Below are positions 42,239 through 50,916 of a stretch of 64,000 nt of DNA, one piece after another (positions within the stretch are counted from its first letter, which is position 1; each line of letters starts with the position of its first letter). The DNA lies in NCBI GenBank assembly GCA_025937835.1, contig JAICQO010000022.1, positions 1-64,000 on the forward strand, in the 5' to 3' direction. The DNA is from Polyangiaceae bacterium (lineage in GTDB: Bacteria > Myxococcota_A > Polyangia > Polyangiales > Polyangiaceae). Below the pieces are notes generated by a model that saw only the letters and a program-made list of their open reading frames with translations, searched no databases and had not been told where the DNA came from. A program made the translations under genes and the position numbers.

Positions 42239-43608
42239 CAGTGAACTCCCTTCAAGCTGCCCCGCAGGCGGGCCATCACGGCGGGCGACGCCTGCACCCG
42301 TAGCTTCAGACCGGCGTCTCCCGCTTCGCTGCCGAGCACGCGGCAGTTGGCATAAATCAAGCTCAATTGGTTCGAATGCCGATACGGGATGAACAGCGTG
42401 TTCTCCTGTTCTCGGCTGCGCACCTGCTCGATCAATCGCCGCTCCAGCTGGGCGACGGCTGGGGCATCGTGGGCGCTCAACATCACCCACGGCTGACCCT
42501 CGCACAGCGCGGAGAGCTCGGCCGGATCCGGCGGCGCGGGCAAGCGGTCCAGCTTGTTGAACACGTAGAATCGCGGCACGTCCTGCGCGCCCATCTGCTC
42601 GATCAGCCGGAGTGTGGTCTCGAGCTGCAGTTCGCGCTCCGGATCGGACACATCGACCACGATCAAGAGTAGCGAAGCCTCGCTGATCTCCGACAGTGTC
42701 GAGTGAAAGCTCGCAAGCAGCCGCTCGGGCAAACGCCGGATGAATCCGACGGTATCACTGAGCACGATTTCTCCTCCGTGACGCGTGAGGCAGCGCGAGG
42801 TGGTGTCGAGCGTTTCGAACGGCATGTCGCGGGCCGAGAGCTCGGCCTGAGTCAAGGCGTTCATCAGCGAGGTCTTGCCGGCGTTGGTGTAGCCGACCAG
42901 AGCGACGCGCTGGCATTGGCTGCGCTGTTGACGCTGCACCTGGCTGCTCGTCTCACAGCCCGAAAGCGAGAGCTTCAGCTGTTTGAGGCGTCCGTCGAGC
43001 TTCCGCGCCATCAACTCCGAGGCCGTTTCGCCGGGGCCTCGCGCGTACTTGTTGCCGCCCGTCTGTTGGTCCATGTCGAGCCCCAGACCGCGGATCCGCG
43101 GTCGCAGGTACTCGAGCTGCGCGATCTCGACCTGGATCCGCGCCCGCCGCGTCCGCGCGTGACGCAAGAACACGTTCAAGATCACCGCTTCGCGATCGCA
43201 CAAGGGCATCCCGAGCGCGTCTTCCAGGTTGCGCGTTTGCGACGGTGTCAGCTCCGCGTCGAGCACGAGCATGGTCGCGCCCCGTTCCCGTGCTCGCTCG
43301 GCGATGGTCTGCGCCGTTCCGGTACCGAGCAAGGTGCGCGCGTGCGGTCGCGTCAGCCGCACGATTTCTTGCCCTACCACCTGCCCGCCCTGGTGCTCGA
43401 CCAGCGCGACGATCTCCGACAGCTGCGCCGCGCGCGCGACCGGATCCCGCTCTGGCCCGACCGACACCACGTAACACGCAGCCCCTTCTGGCCCGCTCGG
43501 CACCGCATCGCGGGCGCTGAAGCGCTCGATGAGCTTCTCGAGCTCGCCATCGTCGCCGAGCGGCACCTCGGAGTGCTCGGCAACAGGCTTGGAATTGAAT
43601 TTGAGCAT
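42238..43608 (-). CDS. hflX: HflX-family ribosome-associated GTPase
   Basis: A 456-residue protein from ATG 43608, with an AGGGG ribosome site 6-8 bases upstream. The N-terminal HflX domain shows VVGQEIVRLTRPHARTLLG, LVLDAELTPSQTRNLED, DREAVILNVFLRHARTRRARIQVE and the GGNKYARGPGE glycine loop. The G domain has G1 GYTNAGKTS (239-247), G3 DTVGF (285-289) and G4 NKLD. HflX splits stalled or heat-damaged 70S ribosomes using GTP. Some relatives (HflXr) give resistance to macrolides and lincosamides. The glycine loop differs from the usual IGTRGPGE form. The stop meets the start of the ABC-F gene as TGATG, and the same transcript likely covers the hydrolase at 40183. Confidence 0.93.
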   Translation of the reverse strand: MLKFNSKPVAEHSEVPLGDDGELEKLIERFSARDAVPSGPEGAACYVVSVGPERDPVARAAQLSEIVALVEHQGGQVVGQEIVRLTRPHARTLLGTGTAQTIAERARERGATMLVLDAELTPSQTRNLEDALGMPLCDREAVILNVFLRHARTRRARIQVEIAQLEYLRPRIRGLGLDMDQQTGGNKYARGPGETASELMARKLDGRLKQLKLSLSGCETSSQVQRQQRSQCQRVALVGYTNAGKTSLMNALTQAELSARDMPFETLDTTSRCLTRHGGEIVLSDTVGFIRRLPERLLASFHSTLSEISEASLLLIVVDVSDPERELQLETTLRLIEQMGAQDVPRFYVFNKLDRLPAPPDPAELSALCEGQPWVMLSAHDAPAVAQLERRLIEQVRSREQENTLFIPYRHSNQLSLIYANCRVLGSEAGDAGLKLRVQASPAVMARLRGSLKGVH

Positions 43609-44021
43609 ACAAACCCCTTTTCGTCGAATATCGACTCTCGAATCACGGACACACATTCGCGCGCGCATGTCCCAATTGACTGGAACAGCGTGTTTGCGCG
43701 GCCCGCGCCAGCGATGGCCTCGACGACTCCTCGCCGGGCCCCGTGCTTCGCCGTCACTCTACGCTCGGCGCATCAGCGCCAAGGGCTCGAATGACGGCAA
43801 ATACAGGGTGAACCGGGGGAGCTCGATGCTCCGTGGCAGAACCTTCGCAAAGACGGGAAACGAACCGCTCGAACACCGTGCCGCGTCGCCAAAGGCGCAC
43901 GCGGTGGCTCGACCTGCTCGATCAGGGTCTCAGACGAACTCGTTCAGCCACATAGTGGTCCGGCATTTAACACGCCTGACGTTCTCGTCAAGCGGGGTCG
44001 TCTGCGTTTTGCTCGTGTCTC
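43609..44021. other. 413-base leader/intergenic region upstream of hflX
   Basis: This lies between the AraC/GyrI regulator (44022) and hflX, both on the minus strand. No intact gene is present. A dyad at 43623-43635 lies close to the hflX start (listed separately). On the plus strand, 43790-43900 reads as a fragment loosely like the end of formylglycine-enzyme domains (GKYRVNRGSS, then GNEPLEHRA), which may be a worn gene remnant or chance. The length suits a regulated leader for hflX. Confidence 0.4.
43623..43635. promoter_or_regulatory. Dyad next to hflX start
   Basis: GTCGAATATCGAC has 5-base arms around a 3-base centre and lies 15 bases upstream of the hflX start codon, next to its ribosome site. 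It could be an operator or a small hairpin in the mRNA leader. No bound protein is known. Confidence 0.3.
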
Positions 44022-44900
44022 TCAGAGAACTGGCAAATAGATTTCGGTGACAGCCTCGTGTTCCGGGACATCGGGGAAGAAGCGCACGCGGCGCGCAAAG
44101 AGCGGAAAGTCGCGCGGCTCTTCGCCGCTCTTCGGAAGCCACGTCGAGTACAGGTAGCGGATGGCGGCGCCGAGCGTGTCGTCCGAACCGACGTGTCGGA
44201 GCACGGCGCAGCGCCCGGCGGGGATGGACTTCTGAGTGACGCCCGACGAGTCCGGGACAATGTCGGAAGAAATGGCCGCGCACAGGTCGAGCCGAAAGTC
44301 TTCGGGGGACTCAGTGGGCTCGTGAAAGAGGTTGAAGGTGGCGCTCACGCGCGGCGGAAGGCGGTTCTGCTTTCGCCATTCGATGAACCTGCGGATCGAA
44401 TCGCCGAGCCGGCGTGGATCACCGCGGTGTTCGAGGACCGCCACTCGAGTCTCTGGAAAGTCCTGGATGCTGACGTCTTCGTAGCGATAAGCGGGGTTCA
44501 TGTGCTCGCTCCTGACTCCGGTGAGTGGTGCCTGGGTTTGGTGAAAACGCTCCCAGTCCGGCCCGGCTCGAAACTCGGACGGGGCCTGTTCGAACGCCTT
44601 GCGGAAGGCGCGGGAGAAGGCTTCGTGGCTCTCGTAACCGCTCGACAAAGCGATATCGAGGATGCTGTCGCCACGGAACGCGAGCCGGTACGACGCCCGC
44701 TTCAGCCGCAAGAGTTGCACGTACCTGTGCACCCCCACTCCGAATAGCTCGCTGAATTGCCGATGAAAGTGGAACTTCGAGAACGCCGCCACGCTGCTCA
44801 GCGCCTCCACTGACAAGTCCGCATCGGCGTCGGCACGTGTGTCGATGTACTCGAGCACGCGGCGGAAGCGCCCGAAGTAGGCCTCGGCTGGCGTCGTCAT
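44022..44900 (-). CDS. AraC-family regulator with GyrI-like effector domain
   Basis: A 292-residue protein from ATG 44900. Residues 10-110 are the AraC double helix-turn-helix (SVEALSSVAAFSKFHFHRQF and ILDIALSSGYESHEAFSRAFRK), placed N-terminally as in MarA/Rob-type regulators. Residues 140-290 form a GyrI-like domain (RYEDVSIQDFPETRVAVLEH, then AAISSDIVPDSSGV, and the end VRFFPDVPEHEAVTEIYLPV). GyrI-like domains bind drugs and other hydrophobic small molecules in Rob- and BmrR-type sensors. It is the next gene upstream of hflX on the same strand. It may sense an antibiotic and control hflX/ABC-F or itself. Confidence 0.92.
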   Translation of the reverse strand: MTTPAEAYFGRFRRVLEYIDTRADADADLSVEALSSVAAFSKFHFHRQFSELFGVGVHRYVQLLRLKRASYRLAFRGDSILDIALSSGYESHEAFSRAFRKAFEQAPSEFRAGPDWERFHQTQAPLTGVRSEHMNPAYRYEDVSIQDFPETRVAVLEHRGDPRRLGDSIRRFIEWRKQNRLPPRVSATFNLFHEPTESPEDFRLDLCAAISSDIVPDSSGVTQKSIPAGRCAVLRHVGSDDTLGAAIRYLYSTWLPKSGEEPRDFPLFARRVRFFPDVPEHEAVTEIYLPVL

Positions 44901-45019
44901 CGACCGGACCGTAGCCGTCACGCCCAGGGATTGCCTGACCGATCTTGCTTTCCCCGCGACAACCCCGGTGACAGCAATTCGCCGGATTGTGCTTGCCGCC
45001 GGGTTCACGCCACCGTCTC

Positions 45020-46120
45020 ATGGAGCGCATGGGTTTTCGGGTGTCGTGGTGGATGGTGATGTCGCTATCGGTCGCTATGGTGGCGAACTGTGCAGGCAAG
45101 AGCTCGGAGGAGCCCGACGAGGGCAACGCCGCGGACACGGGCGGCAGCAGCTCCGGCAGCTCCAGCACGGGGGGCCGCAAGGGCTCCGGCGGACGGGCCC
45201 CGGGTGGTCGCAACGCGGAAGCGGGACGAGCCGCGGCGGGAGGGCCTGGAACGGGAGGCTCTGCAACCGGCGGTGACAGTGCTGAAGGCGGCCAAGCTGA
45301 AGCCGGCGAGGTGTCAACCGGCGGCACCGTCACCACGGGCGCTCCCTATCCCCGAACGCTGGAGGGGTTGTTCCAGGCGCAATGCGATGCGGCCGTCTCG
45401 TGTTGCGACAAGAAGGGACTGAGCGCGTTGCCCGCCCGCTGCGCGAGCGAGTTCGGCTGGGTCGTCATCGAGCGGAACTTCGAACGCGGCGTGGTGGGGC
45501 TCGATCCCGATGCACTCGAGGACTGCATCACCGCCTACGAAAACGCGGCAACGACCTGCACAGAAACCGGCATCGCCAAAGCCTGCCGCGGCTTGCTCGC
45601 CGGAACCCAGGGTCCGGGCGAACCGTGCGCCGGCTTTCAGGAATGCGATCGGAGCGACGGACCGGTGATCTGCCGGTTCACGGGAACCGACCCGGTCGGG
45701 ACTTGCACCCCACTCATCCACGCCAAGGAGGGAGAGCCCTGCGAGGCCGATTGCCAGAACAGCACTGAGTGCTCCGGGAACGAAGGCGGACTGACCACAG
45801 GACCCCGCGTTTACTGCTTCGAAGACGAGGGCCTGTATTGCTCCTACGAAGACGGAGCGCAAACCTGTCGCCCGCTTCGCGCAGTCGGCGAGGAGTGCCA
45901 GAACGCCATCGCCTGCGGCTCCGAGGGCCGTTGCTACTCTGCGCCCTCGACACCAGCGGAGCGGAGCTGCGCGCTCGGCCTCCCCCTCGGCGAGGAGTGC
46001 CGCACCATCGACCGAGCCGCCTGCGCGAACGAGCTGTGGTGCGACGGCCCGAGCGGGGTGGACGAGGTCGGCGTTTGCCGGGAGTACGAGTTTTACAAGG
46101 AAGCCGTCTGCCCGGAATAA
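45020..46120 (+). CDS. Cys-rich lipoprotein with Gly-Gly linker
   Basis: From ATG 45020 the protein has 366 residues (an ATG at 45029 is possible). The signal peptide ends in lipobox VAMVANC (Cys24). A Ser/Thr-Gly-Gly linker extends to about residue 110. The rest is a Cys-rich region with units of the form GE-x-C-x5-C (GEPCEADCQNSTEC, VGEECQNAIACGSEGRC, LGEECRTIDRAAC), resembling Dickkopf-type or EGF-like repeats of myxobacterial lipoproteins. It probably lies on the cell surface. No catalytic motif is seen. It is divergent from the AraC/GyrI gene across 119 bases and convergent with the glutathione transferase gene. Confidence 0.82.
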   Translation: MERMGFRVSWWMVMSLSVAMVANCAGKSSEEPDEGNAADTGGSSSGSSSTGGRKGSGGRAPGGRNAEAGRAAAGGPGTGGSATGGDSAEGGQAEAGEVSTGGTVTTGAPYPRTLEGLFQAQCDAAVSCCDKKGLSALPARCASEFGWVVIERNFERGVVGLDPDALEDCITAYENAATTCTETGIAKACRGLLAGTQGPGEPCAGFQECDRSDGPVICRFTGTDPVGTCTPLIHAKEGEPCEADCQNSTECSGNEGGLTTGPRVYCFEDEGLYCSYEDGAQTCRPLRAVGEECQNAIACGSEGRCYSAPSTPAERSCALGLPLGEECRTIDRAACANELWCDGPSGVDEVGVCREYEFYKEAVCPE

Positions 46121-46133
46121 CCCGCGTGTGTCA

Positions 46134-46808
46134 TCAGCGGATCTGCTCGATGCCGACCCCGAACCGCTGCGCGTATTGCGCGAGTGTGCGCTCCCAGGCC
46201 GGCCGCGAGAAGCAGCGCTCGTAGTAGGCCCGGACCCGCGGAAGCGGCTGCATCAGCTGGCTTTTGCGGATCGTCCGCAGCACGCCCGCCATCATGATGT
46301 CGGCAACCGTGAAGTCGGAGCAGGCGATCCACTCCCGGTCCTCGAGCCGCCGCTCGACCCCTTCGAGCCACCGGTGCGCGAGCTTCGGCACTTCCTCGTG
46401 CATGCGAGCTGCCGCCTTGTTCTCGTCGAAGATCCCCATCAAATCCAGACACGTGAGCGTCGGCTCGACGGTGGCGACGGCGGCGAAGCACCACTGCACC
46501 ACGCGCGTTCGCCCCTGAAAATCGCTCGGCAAGAGCTTGCCGGCCTTCTCCGCCAGGTACAGCACGATCGCGGCCGACTCCGTGATCACGAACCCGTCGT
46601 CGTACAGGACCGGCACTTGCCGGAACGGATTGAGCCGCACGTAGCCAGCGTCGTCGAGATCGCCCGCGGGTTGATCGAGCGCGCGCACCTGGTACTCGAG
46701 CCCGGTCTCCTCGAGCGCCCACTGCACCCGAAGATCCTTCGTCTCACCCACCCCACCGGGGAAGATGCGTCCAAAGCCGTACAGCGTGATCATCGCGCCG
46801 CGAAGCAT
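46134..46808 (-). CDS. Glutathione S-transferase family protein
   Basis: A 224-residue protein; ATG 46808 is used, and ATG 46793 (start of MITLYGFGR) is equally good. The N-terminal thioredoxin-fold domain has the cis-Pro of FRQVPVLYDDG and the GSH-binding ITESAAIVLYLAE segment (Glu-Ser). The C-terminal helical domain includes FTVADIMMAGVLRTI with the conserved N-capping Asp. This is the usual cytosolic transferase plan of detoxifying enzymes. It is divergent from trkH and ends 13 bases from the convergent lipoprotein gene. Confidence 0.92.
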   Translation of the reverse strand: MLRGAMITLYGFGRIFPGGVGETKDLRVQWALEETGLEYQVRALDQPAGDLDDAGYVRLNPFRQVPVLYDDGFVITESAAIVLYLAEKAGKLLPSDFQGRTRVVQWCFAAVATVEPTLTCLDLMGIFDENKAAARMHEEVPKLAHRWLEGVERRLEDREWIACSDFTVADIMMAGVLRTIRKSQLMQPLPRVRAYYERCFSRPAWERTLAQYAQRFGVGIEQIR

Positions 46809-46922
46809 GTCACGGACCGCAGCAAGGCGGAGCTAGCGTTATTCCTCCGCTGCGGTCGTGTCGTCCTGTCTGCTCGGAGTATCGGGTTTCAGCGGCGTGC
46901 TGCGGCGGCTATCCTGGGCCCG

Positions 46923-48755
46923 GTGTCCCCGCCCGCTTCCGACTTTCCACGACCCAGCACTGTTCCGAGCGTGCCCGCCGGGGCTCGCACGAGCCTGATC
47001 CCCGCGCTGGATCGAAGGCGCGCGCGGACGGAGCGGGCGCTGTGGACGGTGTGTGGCGCGCAGTCGGCCTTGCTCGCGCTGGACTTTGCGTGGCCGCTGC
47101 ACTTTGCGGCCGTCGCCTGGTTGGGTGCCGTGGCGCTGCTGTTCTTGCCGTGGTCGTACCTGGTGTTGCGCTTGCCAGGCTCCGAGCACGAGTCGTTCCG
47201 GCAAACGCTGGGCGTGCGGCTGGCGGTGGTCGGGCTCGCGGTGGGGTTCTTCGCAGCGCGCGGCTGGGTGTACCTCGCCAGCCGCGGGCTCGAGCCGGAG
47301 TACTTCGCGGGTTCGGCGCGCAGCTACTCGGTGGCGGTGATGGCCGTGCTGCTGCTCGGTCCTCTGTCGTCGGGTTCCTGGATCGCGCGCCTGGCTCGGC
47401 AAGTCGCCGACCACCCGTCCCGTTCGCTCGCCGCGTCGTTCGCCGGGGCCGGGCTGTTCGGGACGTTCCTCTTGTCGCTGCCGTTGTCGATGCGGCACGT
47501 GAGCGAGCTGTCGTTCTTCGACAACCTGTTCATGGCCTTCAGCGCCGTCTGTATCACCGGCCTCTCGGTGAGCACCCTGTCGGAGACATACACGGAGTTC
47601 GGCCAGCTCGTGCTGTGTGTGTTGGTCCAGATCGGCGGCATCGGCATCATGGTGCTGTCTTCTGCGATTGCGATGCTGATCGGACAGCGCATGCGGGTGC
47701 GGAGCCGCGTGGCGCTCGCGCACGTGGTGGATACGCACTCGCTCGCCGGTTTGCGCCGCACGGTCTCGTCGATCGTCATCTATACCCTGTTGATCGAGCT
47801 CGTCGGGGCGCTGCTGCTCTACCGGTCCTTTCGCTCGAGCGAGCTCGCCGAGGGCGCCGGGGCGCTCGGAATGGACGGCGCGCTGTGGGCGTCGATTTTT
47901 CACGCCGTGAGCGCCTTCTGCAACGCGGGCTTCTCGATCTTTCCGCGCGGCCTCGAGCCGTTCGTCGCGGATCCAGCGGTGCTCGGCACCGTCTCGGCGC
48001 TGATTCTGCTGGGCGGGATCGGCTTTCCGGTGATCGACGAGCTGCTCGGTAGGCTGGTCGCGCGCATGCGCAGGAGGCGCCCCGATCGCCTGAGCCTCCA
48101 CGCGCGCGTCTGCCTCGTCACGAGCGGCTCGCTGCTCGTGATCCTTTCGTTCGTATACCTCGTGCTCGAATGGCGCGGCGCCTTCGCCGAGCTCTCGCCG
48201 CTCTCTCGCCTGAGTGCGGCCGTGTTCCAGTCGATCTCGGCGCGCACCGCCGGCTTTCACCTGGTGGACCTCGGCGGCTATCAAGCAGCTACACTGCTCG
48301 TCACCTGCGCTGCCATGTTCGTGGGCGCGAGTCCCGGCTCCTGCGGCGGCGGCATCAAGACCACCACCGTTGCCGCCCTGTATGCCGGCCTGCGCGCGGA
48401 GCTCACCGCCCGCGATCCTCGACTGTTCGATCGCGCCCTGCCCGAGGCGATCCTGCGCCGTTCGATCGGCGTGGTGTTCATGAGCATCTCGATCGTCTCG
48501 CTGGCGATCCTCGGACTGTTCCTCGTCGAAGACCACCCGCCCCTCGAGCTGGTCTTCGAGGCGTTCAGCGCGTTTTCCACGGCCGGGCTGTCCACGGGCA
48601 TCACGCCCGAGCTCAGCGTGCCCGGCAAGGTGTTGGTCACGGCGCTGATGTTCGTCGGCAGGATCGGCCCGCTGACACTTGCGCTGGCGGTCGCGTCGAA
48701 GGCAAGCTCTCCCGCCGTGCTCAAGCTCCCCGAAGAGCGCGTGCTGATCGGCTGA
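46923..48755 (+). CDS. trkH: TrkH/KtrB-type potassium uptake channel subunit
   Basis: From a GTG at 46923 the protein has 610 residues; the frame is open far upstream over the antisense of the transferase gene, which is not coding. It has the four repeats of K+ transporters, each with a pore Gly: AVCITGLSV, AFCNAGFSI, SARTAGFHL and AFSTAGLSTG. About ten membrane helices surround these. An N-terminal extension with extra helices is present compared with KtrB. It forms the transmembrane part of a Trk/Ktr potassium system and is followed after 16 bases by its regulatory partner trkA. Confidence 0.92.
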   Translation: MSPPASDFPRPSTVPSVPAGARTSLIPALDRRRARTERALWTVCGAQSALLALDFAWPLHFAAVAWLGAVALLFLPWSYLVLRLPGSEHESFRQTLGVRLAVVGLAVGFFAARGWVYLASRGLEPEYFAGSARSYSVAVMAVLLLGPLSSGSWIARLARQVADHPSRSLAASFAGAGLFGTFLLSLPLSMRHVSELSFFDNLFMAFSAVCITGLSVSTLSETYTEFGQLVLCVLVQIGGIGIMVLSSAIAMLIGQRMRVRSRVALAHVVDTHSLAGLRRTVSSIVIYTLLIELVGALLLYRSFRSSELAEGAGALGMDGALWASIFHAVSAFCNAGFSIFPRGLEPFVADPAVLGTVSALILLGGIGFPVIDELLGRLVARMRRRRPDRLSLHARVCLVTSGSLLVILSFVYLVLEWRGAFAELSPLSRLSAAVFQSISARTAGFHLVDLGGYQAATLLVTCAAMFVGASPGSCGGGIKTTTVAALYAGLRAELTARDPRLFDRALPEAILRRSIGVVFMSISIVSLAILGLFLVEDHPPLELVFEAFSAFSTAGLSTGITPELSVPGKVLVTALMFVGRIGPLTLALAVASKASSPAVLKLPEERVLIG

Positions 48756-48771
48756 GCCCGAGCGGAACCCC

Positions 48772-49440
48772 ATGAAACGACCTCGCAAGGTGCTGGTAAT
48801 TGGCGTCGGCCGCTTTGGCGGAGCCCTCGTGGACGAGCTCTGGCAGAGCGGCTGTGAAGTCGTCGTCGTCGACAAGCAGCCCGAAGCCGTCGAGAGCGTC
48901 CGCTCCAAGACTTCTGCCGCGTTCGTGGCCGACGCGACCGATCCCGCCGTGCTCGACAACGTCGGCGCCCGCGACATGGACGTGGCCGTGGTCACCGCGG
49001 GCGAAGCCTTCGAGGGCGTCGTGCTGTGCGTCTCGCAGCTCGCCCAGCTCGGTCTCAAGGTCATCTTCGCGCGAGCTGCCAACGATCGCCAGGCGCACGT
49101 CCTCCAGCGCGTCGGCGCCACGCGCGCGATCCAGGTCGAGAACGAAATGGGCCGCCGCCTCGCCGTTCAAGTCCTGAACCCCGTAGCCGGGCACATCCTC
49201 GACTTCGCCATGCACTTCCGCGTGGTGCCCTGGTCCGTCACCCCGGCATACGTCGACAAGACCCTCACCGAGGCCGCCTTCCGCCGTTTCGAGCTCAACG
49301 TGATCGGCTGGTTCGCCGGCGAGGACGCGCCACGCCTCAACTTCGCCGCGCCGGACTACCGCCTGAAGCAGGGCCACACCTTGCTGCTCGTCGGACAGGA
49401 AGACGCGATCGAAAAATTCCTCGCGCACGCGGAGGAGTGA
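48772..49440 (+). CDS. trkA: TrkA/KtrA-type RCK regulatory subunit
   Basis: A 222-residue protein from ATG 48772. The N-terminal RCK domain has the nucleotide-binding GVGRFGGAL loop and the acidic residue in VVVDKQPE that binds the adenosine ribose. The C-terminal TrkA-C domain includes YRLKQGHTLLLVGQEDAIEKF. It gates TrkH in the membrane according to NAD(H)/ATP. Its size corresponds to single-RCK KtrA rather than the double E. coli TrkA. It follows trkH by 16 bases in one operon. Confidence 0.94.
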   Translation: MKRPRKVLVIGVGRFGGALVDELWQSGCEVVVVDKQPEAVESVRSKTSAAFVADATDPAVLDNVGARDMDVAVVTAGEAFEGVVLCVSQLAQLGLKVIFARAANDRQAHVLQRVGATRAIQVENEMGRRLAVQVLNPVAGHILDFAMHFRVVPWSVTPAYVDKTLTEAAFRRFELNVIGWFAGEDAPRLNFAAPDYRLKQGHTLLLVGQEDAIEKFLAHAEE

Positions 49441-49448
49441 GCGCGCCC

Positions 49449-49892
49449 TCAGCCCGGCTCCCAAACTTGACCAATCAGTGAGAGCGTCCGCTGATCGGGC
49501 TCTCCACCGTAGTACCTGGAGAGCGCCTCCCGGAACAACCGCTCATTCGGTGCTGCAGCCGCGAAGAGCGTCATCGATGACCGGAACTTGAGGTCGTCGG
49601 GAGTCCCGAAGATCTGGAGCGCGCTCAGACCTCGAAGCTCGTTCACGAGGTGGACGCACTCCCTCAGCCGGGCGCCGAGCACCGGATGAGCGACATAGGC
49701 CGCGGCCTCCTCCACGCCGGAGAGCGCAAACCGTTCCGCCGTCGCGCTCCTGCCGAGCCCGCGCACTTGCGGGAACACGAACCACATCCAGTGCGAGGTC
49801 TTGCGGCCTTCGCGAAGCTCCTTCACGACGCTCGCATACACGCCATCCTGCGCGGCCATAAAGCGAGCGAGGTGGAACTGATCGTCGTGCAT
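49449..49892 (-). CDS. DUF1810 family protein
   Basis: From ATG 49892 the protein has 147 residues. Conserved DUF1810 segments are present: FHLARFMAAQDGVYASVVKEL at the start, the HWMWFVFPQVRGLGRS core, and later FGTPDDLKFRSSMTLF and FREALSRYYGGEPDQRTLSLI. The family belongs to calpastatin-like or ADP-ribose-binding related small cytosolic proteins; its function is unresolved. It converges with trkA across 8 bases. Confidence 0.92.
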   Translation of the reverse strand: MHDDQFHLARFMAAQDGVYASVVKELREGRKTSHWMWFVFPQVRGLGRSATAERFALSGVEEAAAYVAHPVLGARLRECVHLVNELRGLSALQIFGTPDDLKFRSSMTLFAAAAPNERLFREALSRYYGGEPDQRTLSLIGQVWEPG

Positions 49893-49959
49893 TGACCTGG
49901 GTGCTCGCTTTGCGCGTTGCCAACGGACCGCGTGAATGCACGCTGCGGACAAGCAGGTC

Positions 49960-50238
49960 TCAAGGAGTGCTCGTGGCGCCCGCGGTGCCGCCGGTCCCAC
50001 TTTGCCACGTGCCCGACGAGCCAGCGGTCGGAGCCGCTGGGCCAGCATCCGCAGCCTTGGCCGTGGCCGCCGGGGAGCTGAACGTCCCGTCCGGCTGGCT
50101 GGGGCTGAAATCGGGCCCTGAATTCGGGTTGTCCGTGACCGCCTCGACACCGCTCGAAGACGGCGCGGCCGGCGGGGTCTCGCGCGAGGCGCACGCCAAC
50201 GAAACTGCAACACCCAGGAGCATGGAGAAGAACTTCAT
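49960..50238 (-). CDS. Small Ser/Pro/Gly-rich lipoprotein
   Basis: A 92-residue protein from ATG 50238. The signal peptide ends in a lipobox (VAVSLAC, Cys16). The mature part is low-complexity, rich in Ser, Pro, Ala and Gly, without Cys or recognisable fold (GTFSSPAATAKAADAGPA). Such short anchored peptides often work as flexible tethers; I assign no function. It lies 67 bases upstream of the DUF1810 gene on the same strand. Confidence 0.6.
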   Translation of the reverse strand: MKFFSMLLGVAVSLACASRETPPAAPSSSGVEAVTDNPNSGPDFSPSQPDGTFSSPAATAKAADAGPAAPTAGSSGTWQSGTGGTAGATSTP

Positions 50239-50350
50239 GGATACCTCGAACGCCGGAGACAGGTTCCGGCGCCGAGAACCGTTAGCAAAGAGCGCGCCGT
50301 ATCCATTCTAACCAGAGCGCGTTTCCGCGCGGTGAGCTAGCAACGCTGGC

Positions 50351-50635
50351 CTACGAGCTCCAAACCATGAACAGGAGACCGGCCGACAGGAGTAGCAACA
50401 GCACCCAGCCGACGAAGCGCACCAGCCATCCCGGACTTGCAACGTCCACGCGGGGGCCTTTGCTTCCGCCCCAGCCGATCGTGCCTCCGAGCGCGTCTGC
50501 GAATGCGATGACGAAAGTGCAGACCGCAGCCAAGGCCAGGTAAAGGGCTGCTCGCGACACGCCGAGCGTTGCGGTGATGAATCCCGCGACCACCAGCGCG
50601 AGGATGACTGCAACGAACACGTGCATACCGATCAT
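50351..50635 (-). CDS. Small membrane protein, three helices
   Basis: From ATG 50635 the product has 94 residues; an in-frame ATG at 50626 is an alternative and the frame is open upstream. Three hydrophobic stretches are evident (HVFVAVILALVVAGFITATLG, AALYLALAAVCTFVIAFADALG, LVRFVGWVLLLLLSAGLLFMV) with a short polar loop between the last two. No family recognised. Confidence 0.65.
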   Translation of the reverse strand: MIGMHVFVAVILALVVAGFITATLGVSRAALYLALAAVCTFVIAFADALGGTIGWGGSKGPRVDVASPGWLVRFVGWVLLLLLSAGLLFMVWSS

Positions 50636-50870
50636 CGAAAGCTCGATTGTCCCGCGAGTCCCTGGGATGCGCACTGTCGTAGCCCACGGCTTGGAGCCCG
50701 AGCGGGAGCGGAGACCCGACGAATGACGTACTTTGAACTGGACTGGAGCATGGCTGGGGAGGCAGCTGACCGGTGCCAAGCGTTGGGTAAGGTTCGTTAG
50801 GTATTCCTGGCGTGCCCCTCGCCAGTTGCCTCCGTCTACCTCCCCGGTCAGCGCGCAGGACCGGGCGCGA

Positions 50871-50912
50871 GCCCTTTTGGGCGAAAGCGGCGAGCGAAGC
50901 TAGACGGACCGG
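50871..50912 (-). repeat. Possible diverged copy C of the intergenic repeat
   Basis: On the minus strand it carries CGTCTAGCTTCGCTCGCCG, one base from the conserved block of copies A and B, followed by a small hairpin (GCCC, TTTT, GGGC at 50871-50882). The closing palindrome is absent. It lies in the 281-base gap between two minus-strand genes. Confidence 0.4.
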
Positions 50913-50916
50913 CGAC

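Noticed and set aside
50636-50916. A small gene in the gap before the long-tailed methyltransferase
   Set aside because: The open frames are short and Arg/Ser-rich, and part of the gap is the diverged repeat copy; no ribosome site or conserved residues.
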